A stretch of 64,000 nt of DNA, taken from positions 62,001 to 126,000 of the forward strand of contig JBFWZA010000007.1 in NCBI GenBank assembly GCA_050185825.1, given 5' to 3'. The position numbers were made by a program, and so were the translations under genes. Below are positions 17,828 to 26,650 of the stretch, in pieces. Below the pieces are notes generated by a model that saw nothing but the letters and a program-made list of their open reading frames with translations, was not told the origin of the DNA and did not search any database. How positions within the stretch are numbered: position 1 is the first letter of the stretch; every line of letters starts with the position of its first letter. This stretch comes from SZUA-309 sp050185825 (lineage in GTDB: Bacteria; Pseudomonadota; Gammaproteobacteria; Pseudomonadales; Azotimanducaceae).

Positions 17828-19357
17828 ATGACCGAGGAAGAGTTCAGCCCGATTCGCCCGCGCTCGGTACCCCTGAGCCACGTCCAGGCGCCGGACGCCG
17901 TCGTGCCGGGGCAGAAGGCTCGAGCGCTGCCCTGGAAACAGCTCCTCATCGGCACCTCGGTGGTCGTGCTCCTGCTGCTGGTCTTCTTCGTCATTCCGGA
18001 TCTCGTCGGCCCGCCGGTGGTGACGCGGCACACCGCGGCGGAGCCTGCTGCAACGGACAGCCCCGGCGAGCAGAGCGGCAGAAACGGCGGCGCGGAATCC
18101 GATGCACCACCCCCCTTCGAAGCCCTGCTCAGGCAGCAGACCCGCGAGAAGGCCCAGGACGAGCTGTCACGATTCGTGGAGCTGCAGATGCAGCTGGAGA
18201 ACACCATGCAGGTCGGCACCTGGGGACAGGCCGACCTCGATGCCGCCAAGGGACTTGCCACCCGCGGCGACGAGCAGTTTCTGGCGGAGGCCTTCGAGGA
18301 TTCCCTCGCCTCCTACCGGGCGGCGTCCGATGCCCTGGCGGCGCTCATCGCCACGGGAGAGCAGATGCTTTCGGATGCACTCGCTCTCGGCAACAAGGCC
18401 CTGGACGCTCGTGATCAGCGGACCGCGCTCGCGAGCTTCCAGCAGGCGCTCACCATCGACCCCGACAACGCAGCCGCCGAGCATGGCATCGGGAGGGCAA
18501 ACGTGCTTCCGGAGGTGGTGGACCTGATGCGGGAAGCGAAGAATCACGAGCTGGCCGGTAACTATCGTGCCGCGCTCGAGACCTATCAGCGGGTGCAGGG
18601 CCTCGATCCGGAGACGCACGATCTCGAGGTGGCCATGGCCACCGCGCGCGGCGGTGTCGGCGAGATGCACTTCCGGGAGCTGCTCTCCGATGGTTTCAAG
18701 GCCATGGATGCCGAGCAGTTCGAGACCGCACGCAGCGCGTTCAACCAGGCGCTCGCACAGAAACCGGGCGATCCCGTGGCGCTGGGCGGGCTCGAACAGG
18801 TGGCCGAACGCAAGGATCTCGCCACCATCCGACGGCTGCGCGCCAGTGCCGAAGCATTCGAGGCCGCAGAGGAATGGCGCAGCGCCATTGAGGACTACGA
18901 CCGGGTGCTCGCGCTGGACAGCAACATCCAGTTCGCCAAGTCCGGTCGCGCCCGCGCCGTGGAGCAGGAGCGCACGGGCATCACCCTCGGCAACATCATC
19001 GCCTCGCCCGACAAGCTGTCGTCCACGTCGCTCTACGGTCAGGCTCAGGACATCCTGAGCTCGGCGAAGTCGATCGAGCCCCGGGGGCCGAAGCTCGCCG
19101 CGCAGATCGCCAGGGTCGATGATCTGCTCGCGACCTACGGCACACCGGTTCCGGTGCTGTTCCGCTCGGACAACCGCACCGAGATCACGCTGTCCACGGT
19201 CGGCCGCCTGGGTACGTTCTCCGAGAAGCAGCTGAGCCTGCGACCCGGCGCCTACACGGTGATCGGCAGCCGTGACGGCTGCCGGGACGTGCGCGAGAGC
19301 ATTCTCGTCAGACCCGACATGGCACCCGTCGAGATCCGCTGCGAAGAGACCTTCTGA
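17828..19357 (+). CDS. Single-pass membrane TPR protein (operon gene 4)
   Basis: 509 residues with a cytoplasmic N-terminal tail of about 37 residues, one membrane helix (about 38-57) and a large periplasmic part. TPR repeats occupy about 175-390, for example RTALASFQQALTIDPDNAAA and EWRSAIEDYDRVLALDSN. The last 60 residues (LSLRPGAYTVIGSRDGC, then RDVRESILV) look like a PEGA-type beta domain with two Cys that could form a disulfide. It lies 18 bases after gene 3 and two bases before gene 5. I know no named homologue. Confidence 0.8.
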   Translation: MTEEEFSPIRPRSVPLSHVQAPDAVVPGQKARALPWKQLLIGTSVVVLLLLVFFVIPDLVGPPVVTRHTAAEPAATDSPGEQSGRNGGAESDAPPPFEALLRQQTREKAQDELSRFVELQMQLENTMQVGTWGQADLDAAKGLATRGDEQFLAEAFEDSLASYRAASDALAALIATGEQMLSDALALGNKALDARDQRTALASFQQALTIDPDNAAAEHGIGRANVLPEVVDLMREAKNHELAGNYRAALETYQRVQGLDPETHDLEVAMATARGGVGEMHFRELLSDGFKAMDAEQFETARSAFNQALAQKPGDPVALGGLEQVAERKDLATIRRLRASAEAFEAAEEWRSAIEDYDRVLALDSNIQFAKSGRARAVEQERTGITLGNIIASPDKLSSTSLYGQAQDILSSAKSIEPRGPKLAAQIARVDDLLATYGTPVPVLFRSDNRTEITLSTVGRLGTFSEKQLSLRPGAYTVIGSRDGCRDVRESILVRPDMAPVEIRCEETF

Positions 19358-19359
19358 TC

Positions 19360-21435
19360 GTGAGCGAACCTCGAGACCCCGCCGCCCGGCCGGACGAAGA
19401 CGCCGTCGTCATCCGCCCGGTGGGATACACCCCGCGGGCGGACACGGCCGATGGCGGGTTCCGGATCAGCCGCACCCAGATTGCCGTGGGGGTGGCCATT
19501 CTGGTCACCCTGACCGCGGTCTGGTTCCTGTTCACCGCACGTTCGGTCCGGCTCACCTTCGATCCGGAGGTGGAGTCGGTCAGCGTCAGCGGCGGCATGT
19601 CGTTCGAGCTGGGCGGCATCTACCTGCTGAGGACGGGTACCTACCGGATCGGTGCCAGCGCACCGGGCTACCACGACCTGGATGCGAGCCTCACCGTGGG
19701 AGAGGAGCGCAACCAGCTGCACCACTTCGAGCTCGCCAAGTTGCCTGGCCTCGTCACCTTCACCACCGATCCGCCCGGTGCCGAGGTGGTCGTCGACGGT
19801 ACGCCGAGCGGCACCACGCCGACGTCGGCGATCCCGGTGCCGGCGGGGCAGCGCGAGGTGTCGTTTACCGCCCCGCGCTATCAGCCGCTGGCGCTGGTGG
19901 TGGACGTCACCGGCATGAACGAGGCGCAAACCGTGTACGGGGCACTCGCCCCCAACTGGGCGGAGGTCTCCGTGTCCACCTCGCCGCCCGGTGCAGAAAT
20001 CCTGCTCGACGACGAGCCGACCGGTGCCGTCACCCCGGCCACCATCGAGGCGCTGGCAGGCGAGCACGAGATCCGCTTGCGGCTGCCGGGTCACAAGCCC
20101 CATCGCCAGCGGATTCTCGTGGCGGCGGAAGAGGTGGTGACCCTGCCGACGTACACGCTGCAGCAGGCGGACGGACTGATCAGTGTGGTCACCCGCCCCG
20201 CCGGTGCGGGTGTGACCCTGAACGGCCGCTTTCAGGGCGAATCCCCGCTGGAGATCGCCGTTCGCTCCGGCACGAGCTACCGTGTGCAGGTGTTCAAGGC
20301 CGGCTACGCCTCGGTGGAGCGCTCGCTGACCCTGAAGTCGGGAGAGGAGCAGACCCTGAACGTGCAGCTCGACCGGCAGATGGGCGACGTGGTGGTCACC
20401 GTCGAGCCGCCGGAAGCGGACATCTACGTGAACGGCGAGCGCCGGGGCCGGGGCAGCGAGACGCTGACCCTGCCTACCACGACCCACCGGCTCGCGGTGC
20501 GTCTGCCGGGGTACGCGGGCTACGAGTCGGAAATCACGCCGAAGACCGGACTCGTCCAGGAGGTCCGCGTCCGCCTGCTCACCCTCGAGGAAGCCCGCCT
20601 CGCAGCGCTGAAGCCGCGGATCCGGAGTCCCGGCGGCCAGGACCTGGTGCTGGTCAAGCCGGCACCCTTCACCATGGGGGCGTCCCGGCGCCAGCCCGGC
20701 AGGCGGGCGAACGAGACGCTGCGCGAGGTGCAGATGCAGCGGTTCTTCTACCTGGGTACCCAGGAGGTGAGCAATGCCCAGTTCCTGGCCTTCGACCCCA
20801 CGCACGTTTCCGGCACGTTCGAGGAGCAGGAGCTCGGCAAGCCCGAGCAGCCGGTGGTCAACCTGAGCTGGGAGGACGCCGCCCGCTACTGCAACTGGCT
20901 GTCGGATCAGGAAAAGCTGCCCCGCTTCTATGTGGTCGAGTCCGGCCGCATCACCGGCATCAACGCCCAGGCCACCGGCTACCGCCTGCCCACCGAAGCA
21001 GAGTGGGCGTACAGCGCCCGGCAGGTGGATGCCGAAGCGCCGCTCAACTTTCCCTGGGGCGGCAACCTGCCGCCCCCGGACCGTCACGGCAACTACGCCG
21101 ACCGGTCTGCCGCGCACCTGGTCGGCCGGATCATCTTCGGCTACAACGACAACTACATCGCCGCGGCTCCCGTGGGCACCTACGCCCCCAACCGGCTGGG
21201 GCTCTACGATATGTCCGGCAACGTTGCCGAGTGGATCAACGATTTCTACGAGATCCCCGCCGAGGCTGCGGTGGTCGATCCGCTGGGCCCCGAGACGGGC
21301 GAGTATCATGTGATCCGCGGTTCGAGCTGGATGCACGGCACGATCACGGATCTCAGGATCTCGTTTCGAGACTACGGGCTCGAGGGGCGCCAGGATGTGG
21401 GTTTCCGGGTCGCCCGCTTCGCGGAACCCAATTGA
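19360..21435 (+). CDS. Membrane-anchored PEGA-repeat protein with formylglycine-generating-enzyme-like domain (operon gene 5)
   Basis: 691 residues from a GTG start. One membrane helix at about 41-60 places the rest in the periplasm. Four clear PEGA repeats at about 126-405 share the pattern PPGAEVVVDG...GTTPT; a fifth divergent unit precedes them. From about 425 the chain is a FGE/SUMF1-like domain with FTMGASRR, WEDAARYCNWLS, GYRLPTEAEWAYSAR, GLYDMSGNVAEWIND and GFRVARF. The final GSSWMHGTITDLRISFRD lacks the Cys residues used by true formylglycine-generating enzymes, so a structural or binding role is more likely than sulfatase activation. Confidence 0.85.
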   Translation: MSEPRDPAARPDEDAVVIRPVGYTPRADTADGGFRISRTQIAVGVAILVTLTAVWFLFTARSVRLTFDPEVESVSVSGGMSFELGGIYLLRTGTYRIGASAPGYHDLDASLTVGEERNQLHHFELAKLPGLVTFTTDPPGAEVVVDGTPSGTTPTSAIPVPAGQREVSFTAPRYQPLALVVDVTGMNEAQTVYGALAPNWAEVSVSTSPPGAEILLDDEPTGAVTPATIEALAGEHEIRLRLPGHKPHRQRILVAAEEVVTLPTYTLQQADGLISVVTRPAGAGVTLNGRFQGESPLEIAVRSGTSYRVQVFKAGYASVERSLTLKSGEEQTLNVQLDRQMGDVVVTVEPPEADIYVNGERRGRGSETLTLPTTTHRLAVRLPGYAGYESEITPKTGLVQEVRVRLLTLEEARLAALKPRIRSPGGQDLVLVKPAPFTMGASRRQPGRRANETLREVQMQRFFYLGTQEVSNAQFLAFDPTHVSGTFEEQELGKPEQPVVNLSWEDAARYCNWLSDQEKLPRFYVVESGRITGINAQATGYRLPTEAEWAYSARQVDAEAPLNFPWGGNLPPPDRHGNYADRSAAHLVGRIIFGYNDNYIAAAPVGTYAPNRLGLYDMSGNVAEWINDFYEIPAEAAVVDPLGPETGEYHVIRGSSWMHGTITDLRISFRDYGLEGRQDVGFRVARFAEPN

Positions 21436-21472
21436 AGCCGGAAGGTCCCTCAGTAACTACGGTGTTTGAACA

Positions 21473-21751
21473 ATGCACTCGATGAAGCTCAATTCAGCTC
21501 GACCCGCCGGGCGGCCATTCATCCTTTCCGGCCGGCAGCCACGGTTGCTGCTGGCGGTGCTGCTCGTGGCCACGCTGGCTGCCGGCGGTCAGGGATGGGC
21601 CGCCGAGGCCGAACCGGGGCCGACGGCCGACGCCTCCACCGGCACGACGAAGCCGTCCGCGGATGCAGATGCCGAACCCGGGACGGACGTCTTCATTCCC
21701 ACCGAGGACATCTCGGAGGATTTCGCCGTCGCCTTTCCCGTCGACATCTGA
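21473..21751 (+). CDS. Small exported acidic protein (operon gene 6)
   Basis: 92 residues. A basic start, a strongly hydrophobic stretch (LLLAVLLVATLAAGG) and an Ala-x-Ala-like site near residue 44 form a signal peptide. The mature part is only about 48 residues, acidic and rich in Ala, Thr and Pro, ending IPTEDISEDFAVAFPVDI. It sits between the PEGA protein and the MotA/ExbB-like channel in the operon. Function unknown; it could be a short partner peptide of the channel. Confidence 0.6.
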   Translation: MHSMKLNSARPAGRPFILSGRQPRLLLAVLLVATLAAGGQGWAAEAEPGPTADASTGTTKPSADADAEPGTDVFIPTEDISEDFAVAFPVDI

Positions 21752-21769
21752 GGAGCCCAGCGACCCGCC

Positions 21770-22597
21770 ATGGCCACTGCCACCGACAGCTCCCTCAGGA
21801 GCCAACTGCCCTTCGAACTCGTCTACCAGGTGGTGGCACTCATCGCCGCCGTGATCCTGGTGCATCTGGTGTACATCACCGTCATCCGGCCGAATGCGGA
21901 GGCGATCCTGGTCGAGCAGGCGGAGCGCACCGCCGCCGGTGAGGAGTTCGTGCAGAGCCGAAGCCTCTACGTGGTGCTGAAGGACTTCGAGCAGGAATCC
22001 TGCTTCGTCCTCCTGTTCTGGGCCGTCGCGATCATGGGCTACAAGGGGCGCTCGGCGCTCCGGGAACGCCAGCTCCTCGGCGGGGACGTGGTCAGGGTCG
22101 CCGAGGGCATGAGCATCCTGCCCGAAGACACCCGGGAATACACACGGGGCATCCAGGCACTGCCGGTGGACGTTCAGAACTACCTGCTGCCCCGGGCGCT
22201 GATGGCGGCACTGCACCGGTTCGCCTCCACGCGCAACGTCCAGGACGCCTCGGAGGCCGTGAAGAGCGTGTGCGAGTCGGAAGCGGACCGCCTCGACAGC
22301 GAGCTGGCCATGGTCCGCTACATCGCCTGGGCCATCCCGTCCATCGGCTTCATCGGCACGGTGCGCGGTATCGGCGAGGCCCTCGGCCAGGCCTACAAGG
22401 CCGTCGAGGGCGACATCGCCGGCGTGACGGCAAGCCTCGGCGTGGCGTTCAACTCCACCTTCGTCGCGCTGGTCATCAGCATCGTGCTCATGTTCTTCAT
22501 GCACCAGTTGCAGCTCATCCAGGAGCGTCTGGTGCTCGACACCCAGACCTACTCCGACCAGCGCCTGCTCCGCCACCTGCAGGTCCGTAACTCGTGA
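21770..22597 (+). CDS. MotA/TolQ/ExbB proton-channel family protein (operon gene 7)
   Basis: 275 residues with helices at about 16-37, 78-91, 184-205 and 223-244. The family signature lies in the last two helices: AIPSIGFIGTVRGIGEALG and, after a short loop, GVTASLGVAFNSTFVALVIS, which matches the MotA/TolQ/ExbB domain. In characterised systems five such subunits surround two MotB/ExbD/TolR helices and conduct H+ or Na+. No classical ExbD or TolR gene follows; the two VWA proteins downstream carry the only helices of that type. The stop overlaps the next start as GTGA. Confidence 0.85.
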   Translation: MATATDSSLRSQLPFELVYQVVALIAAVILVHLVYITVIRPNAEAILVEQAERTAAGEEFVQSRSLYVVLKDFEQESCFVLLFWAVAIMGYKGRSALRERQLLGGDVVRVAEGMSILPEDTREYTRGIQALPVDVQNYLLPRALMAALHRFASTRNVQDASEAVKSVCESEADRLDSELAMVRYIAWAIPSIGFIGTVRGIGEALGQAYKAVEGDIAGVTASLGVAFNSTFVALVISIVLMFFMHQLQLIQERLVLDTQTYSDQRLLRHLQVRNS

Positions 22598-23814
22598 CCG
22601 CCATCATCGAGTTCAACGACCTGGAGCTGTCGCTCTATCGTGGCGAGGACAGGCTCTACAGCGCCCCGGGCTTCGCCGTGGTCCGCGAAGGCGGGATCGT
22701 GTTCGGCGAGCCGGCGCTGCGCGTCGCCCGCATCCACCCGCAGCAGGCGAACCAGCAGTACCTCAAGCGGATGAACGGCGATCCTCTGCCTCAGCCGGTC
22801 AGGATTGCCGCCAATCACGCCGACCTGGTCTACCTGCATCTCAAGGAGCTGGCAGGCCTGACCGGAGACGACGTGGTTCTGGCGGTGCCCGGCACCATGA
22901 ACGGCGAGCAGCTCGGGATTCTGCTCGGCATCTGCCAGGAGGCGGGCATCGAGGTGAGCGGCTTCGTCAATGCGGCGGTCGCCGCGCTGACCACCACACC
23001 GGCGCCGGAACGGGTGATCTACGTCGACCTGTTTCTGCAGCATGTGCAGGTGAGCGAGCTCACCGTCGGCAGCGAGGTTCGCCACGAGCGTTCCTTCGAG
23101 GTCCGCGACTGCGGTTTCTCCAACCTGCTGGACGGCTGGGTCAATCTCATCGCCGACCGCTTCGTCCAGGAAACCCGCTTCGATCCGCTGCACACGGCAG
23201 ACTCCGAGCAGCAGCTCTACAACCAGGTCTACGACTGGGTGTTGGGGGCGCATCACCGCAGCGAGGTCTTCATCGAGGTGCTGCACGGCGACCAGCGCCG
23301 GACGGTGGAGATTCCCGCGGCGGATCTCGAGAACAAGGCGCAGCAGCGCATCGACCGGCTGCTCGACGTGCTGCCCGCGGGCACCCTCGCCCTCTCCGCG
23401 CGGGTGGCACGACTGCCGGGCATGAGCAATCGGCTGAAAGCCGCCGGCCGCGAGCTCGCCCTGCTCCAGGCCGATGCGGTGGCGCTCGGATGCGCCGCGC
23501 ACCTCGGCCGGCTGCGCACGGCGGATACGGAGCTGAAACTGGTGACCCGTCTTCCCCACGAACGTCGGCTGGCGCCGGCGTCCGCGCCGGCGAGCCATCT
23601 GCCCACGCACCTGCTCTGCGACCATGTGGCCAGGCCGCTCGGGGATACGCCGCTGACGGAGAACCTCCGGCAGACGGCAGAGGGTGTGTGGCTGCTCGCC
23701 GGGGCGACGGCAAGCGTGAACGGCGAAACGCTGACCACCGATCGGCGGCTGTGCCTCGGTGACGTCATCGACACCGGCACCGCCAGCTACACGGCGATCC
23801 GCCTCGAGGGCTGA
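22594..23814 (+). CDS. Degenerate Hsp70/actin-like ATPase-fold protein (operon gene 8)
   Basis: 406 residues from a GTG start, no signal or membrane helix, so cytoplasmic. Residues about 94-132 (VVLAVPGTMNGEQLGILLG, then GIEVSGFVNAAVAAL) follow the DnaK pattern of VPAYFND...INEPTAAAL. The second phosphate loop, normally DLGGGTxD, reads YVDLFLQHVQVSEL at about 143-156, and the first is also altered, so nucleotide binding may be weak or lost. The last 60 residues (ASVNGETLTTDRRLCLGDVI) resemble an FHA-type beta-sandwich edge. Possibly a cytoplasmic regulator or adaptor for the channel. Confidence 0.6.
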   Translation: MTAIIEFNDLELSLYRGEDRLYSAPGFAVVREGGIVFGEPALRVARIHPQQANQQYLKRMNGDPLPQPVRIAANHADLVYLHLKELAGLTGDDVVLAVPGTMNGEQLGILLGICQEAGIEVSGFVNAAVAALTTTPAPERVIYVDLFLQHVQVSELTVGSEVRHERSFEVRDCGFSNLLDGWVNLIADRFVQETRFDPLHTADSEQQLYNQVYDWVLGAHHRSEVFIEVLHGDQRRTVEIPAADLENKAQQRIDRLLDVLPAGTLALSARVARLPGMSNRLKAAGRELALLQADAVALGCAAHLGRLRTADTELKLVTRLPHERRLAPASAPASHLPTHLLCDHVARPLGDTPLTENLRQTAEGVWLLAGATASVNGETLTTDRRLCLGDVIDTGTASYTAIRLEG

Positions 23815-23819
23815 CTGTC

Positions 23820-24905
23820 ATGGCCCGCCGCCAGACCAACGTCTTCTCCCTCTCCTTTCTCGACGTGATGTCCTGCGGTTTCGGTGCCGTGGTGCTGATC
23901 TTCCTGATCATCAATCACGCCACTCAGGAGCAGGCGGAGGTGGTCAACCAGGATCTGCTCGCCGAGATCCGCCTGCTCGACTATCAGGTGCAGAACGGCG
24001 AGCGGGACCTGGTGGAGCTGAAGAAGCAGCTCGAGGATCTGCTCAGACGGGTGTCGGACAGCGACGCCCAGCTCAACAGCACCAAGACGCAGCTCGACGA
24101 GCGGACCGAAGACCTGGCCGAGCTCGAAAACGTCTCTCTCGCCCGTATCGAGAGTCTGGAGAAGCTGAAGAGTGACGTGGAAGCGCGTGAGGAGGAGCTG
24201 AAGCGTCTGAAGGCTATCGAGGCGGAAGGCGAAGGCAGCCGGATCCGCTCTTTCACCGGCGAGGGCGATCGCCAGTACCTCACCGGCCTCAAGGTCGGCG
24301 GCAAGAACATCCTCATCGCCCTGGATGCCTCGGCGAGCATGCTCGACGACGACATCGTCAACGTGCTGAGGCGGCGCAACATGCCGGACGACCGCAAGCT
24401 CAGAGCGCCGAAATGGCAGCGGGCGGTGCGGACGGTGGAGTGGCTGTCCGCCCAGCTGCCCCTGGACGCGAGCTTCCAGGTGTATGCCTTCAACGAGGAG
24501 GTGAAGGCCCTCCTGGAACCCACCAAGGGTGAGTGGATCGAACTGGGAGAGGGACGGGAGCTCGACGACGCCTTGACCAGCCTGAAAACGCTCGTACCGG
24601 AAAAGGGGACCAGCCTCGAGAACCTGGCGGTGGCCATGGCGGATCTCGACCCGCCGCCGGACAACGTCTATCTCATCATCGACTCGCTGCCCACCATGGG
24701 TGCCAGACCGCCCCGTGGGGCGACGATCAGCGGCCGTGCACGCCTCGATCTCTTTCAGGACGCCGTCCGGCGGCTGCCCGCCCAGGTGCCCATCAACGTC
24801 ATCATGTTTCCCATGGAGGGTGATCCGATGGCAGCGGCGGCGTTCTGGAACCTGGCGCGCACCTCAGGCGGCTCCTATCTCTCGCCCTCGAGGGACTGGC
24901 CATGA
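23820..24905 (+). CDS. Membrane-anchored von Willebrand A protein 1 (operon gene 9)
   Basis: 361 residues. A short basic N terminus (MARRQ) precedes one membrane helix at about 13-31 with motif SFLDVMSCGFGAVVLIFLI; Asp15 sits at its start, as in MotB/ExbD/TolR. Residues about 35-135 are a heptad-like charged coiled coil. From about 160 there is a VWA domain with MIDAS DASAS (Asp169, Ser171, Ser173), so it probably binds a divalent metal. Positive-inside topology places the VWA domain in the periplasm. It overlaps the next gene by ATGA. Confidence 0.8.
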   Translation: MARRQTNVFSLSFLDVMSCGFGAVVLIFLIINHATQEQAEVVNQDLLAEIRLLDYQVQNGERDLVELKKQLEDLLRRVSDSDAQLNSTKTQLDERTEDLAELENVSLARIESLEKLKSDVEAREEELKRLKAIEAEGEGSRIRSFTGEGDRQYLTGLKVGGKNILIALDASASMLDDDIVNVLRRRNMPDDRKLRAPKWQRAVRTVEWLSAQLPLDASFQVYAFNEEVKALLEPTKGEWIELGEGRELDDALTSLKTLVPEKGTSLENLAVAMADLDPPPDNVYLIIDSLPTMGARPPRGATISGRARLDLFQDAVRRLPAQVPINVIMFPMEGDPMAAAAFWNLARTSGGSYLSPSRDWP

Positions 24906-25894
24906 AGAAGCGTCAGCGGCGCGGTATCGAGGAGTTCAGCGTTTCCTTTCTGGACGTGATCTGCTGCGGGTTCGGCGCCATCATCCTGCTGCTCATGATC
25001 ACCAAGACCGTGGAGCCCATCCTGCTGGAGGAATCACAGGTCAACCTGGAAGGCGTGGTCGCCGACCGGGAAAACGCGCTCTTCGAGATTCGCGGCCAGG
25101 TCCGGGAGCTCACCCGCCAGGTCACGGACTCGGAGGCCGAGCTCGACGACAACCTGCTCGAGCTCGCCGCTCTGGAGAAGGAGCTGACCCGGATTCTGGG
25201 CAAGTACCGGACGACGGTGACCCTCGAGACCAAGGCGGAGTCGGAAACCACCGAGCTCGCCGCCGCCAAGCAGACGCTCACCGACGAGATGCAGCGTCTG
25301 CTCGGCGCGGACTTCCGCCGCAGCACCGAGCTCGTCGGCGGCATCGCCGTGGACAGCGAGTACATCATCTTCGTGATCGACACCTCGGGCAGCATGTTCA
25401 ACGCCGCCTGGTCGCAGGTGCTCAGAAAGGTGGAGGAGACGCTGGCCATCTACCCCCAGGTGAAGGGCATCCAGGTGATGAACGACATGGGGGACTACAT
25501 GTTTCCGCGTTATGCGGGCGAGTGGCTGGAGGATTCACCCAGCCGCCGTCGCGGCATCATTCAGCGCCTGCAGAGCTGGAACCCGTTCTCGAACTCGTCG
25601 CCGGTGGAAGGCATCCAGGTGGCCGTGAGCACCTACTACGACCCGAACAAGCAGATCAGCATCTACGTGTTCGGCGACGACTTCACCGGCGAGTCCATCG
25701 AGTCGGTGGTCGACGAGGTGGATCGGGTGAATCGCGTCGGACCGGACGGCCGGAAGATGGTCCGCATCCACGCGGTCGCCTTTCCCGTCTACCTGCAGCG
25801 GCCGAATGCCCGGGTCTACCGGTTTGCCGCGCTGATGCGGGAGCTCGCCTACCGCAACGACGGCACCTTTGTCGGCTTGAGCGAATTCCAGTAG
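24902..25894 (+). CDS. Membrane-anchored von Willebrand A protein 2 (operon gene 10)
   Basis: 330 residues, a diverged paralogue of the preceding gene. The N terminus is very basic (MKKRQRRG), and the membrane helix at about 16-33 reads SFLDVICCGFGAIILLLMI, with Asp18 aligned to Asp15 of gene 9. A coiled coil follows at about 45-130. The VWA domain has a canonical DTSGS MIDAS (Asp160, Ser162, Ser164). Two different helices of this kind beside one MotA-family channel suggest a heterodimeric partner pair. Function is otherwise unknown. Confidence 0.8.
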   Translation: MKKRQRRGIEEFSVSFLDVICCGFGAIILLLMITKTVEPILLEESQVNLEGVVADRENALFEIRGQVRELTRQVTDSEAELDDNLLELAALEKELTRILGKYRTTVTLETKAESETTELAAAKQTLTDEMQRLLGADFRRSTELVGGIAVDSEYIIFVIDTSGSMFNAAWSQVLRKVEETLAIYPQVKGIQVMNDMGDYMFPRYAGEWLEDSPSRRRGIIQRLQSWNPFSNSSPVEGIQVAVSTYYDPNKQISIYVFGDDFTGESIESVVDEVDRVNRVGPDGRKMVRIHAVAFPVYLQRPNARVYRFAALMRELAYRNDGTFVGLSEFQ

Positions 25895-25897
25895 CCT

Positions 25898-26650
25898 GTG
25901 GCCATGGGACGGGACAGGCAAAGACGGGTAGGCACGGCACGGGCAGCCATCGGCCGGTTGCCGGTTCCCGGCATCGGCACCCCGCTGAACGCGGCCGTGA
26001 TGCTGCTCGCCGCCGGCCTGCTGCTCACGCTGTCCGGCTGCCTGTCGACCTCCGTGGAGATGGACGAGGAAACGCCGTTTCCCGTGCCGCTGGTGAACAA
26101 GATCCCGCTCACCGTCGGTCTGTATCTGCCCGAGGAGCTGCTGACGTTCACCCACACCGAGAATCACGGCGACGACGGCACCTTCACCATCAGCATCGGT
26201 GAGGCCCAGCGATCCGTGTTCGTAAACCTCTTCGATGGCCTGTTCCAGCAGGTGCTGCTGGTGGACGATCCCGCCCATCCGGGCGTGGACGTGGCCGGAA
26301 CCATCGTGCCCACCATTGCGGAGATGCAGTTCTCCACCCCCTACCAGACCCGGACGGACTACTTCGAGGTCTGGCTGCGCTACCATTTCCAGCTGTACGG
26401 CCGCGACGGCGGTGAACTCGGCGACTGGGACCTGACGGCCTACGGTAAGGCCAACACCCAGAACTACGGCATGAACAGCACCCACCCGACGCTGCGGGCC
26501 GCGGCGCTGCAGGCCTGCCGGGACGCCATGGCATTCTTCACCGTGCAGTTCACCCGCCTGCCCGTGGTGCAGCAGTGGCTGGCCAGCGAGGTTCGCGCCA
26601 GCAGCACCGTGCAGGTGAACACCGCACCCACCGGTCAGGGAGATTCGTGA
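25898..26650 (+). CDS. Lipoprotein (operon gene 11)
   Basis: 250 residues from GTG at 25898; an ATG at 25904 would remove two residues. A long signal region ends in lipobox LSGC near residue 48. The mature part is a mostly beta domain (VGLYLPEELLTF, TISIGEAQRSVFVNLFDGLF) followed by helices. The pattern recalls small outer-membrane lipoproteins that respond to periplasmic partners, but I cannot name a family. It begins three bases after the VWA2 stop, and its own stop overlaps the next ATG (TGATG). Confidence 0.7.
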   Translation: MAMGRDRQRRVGTARAAIGRLPVPGIGTPLNAAVMLLAAGLLLTLSGCLSTSVEMDEETPFPVPLVNKIPLTVGLYLPEELLTFTHTENHGDDGTFTISIGEAQRSVFVNLFDGLFQQVLLVDDPAHPGVDVAGTIVPTIAEMQFSTPYQTRTDYFEVWLRYHFQLYGRDGGELGDWDLTAYGKANTQNYGMNSTHPTLRAAALQACRDAMAFFTVQFTRLPVVQQWLASEVRASSTVQVNTAPTGQGDS

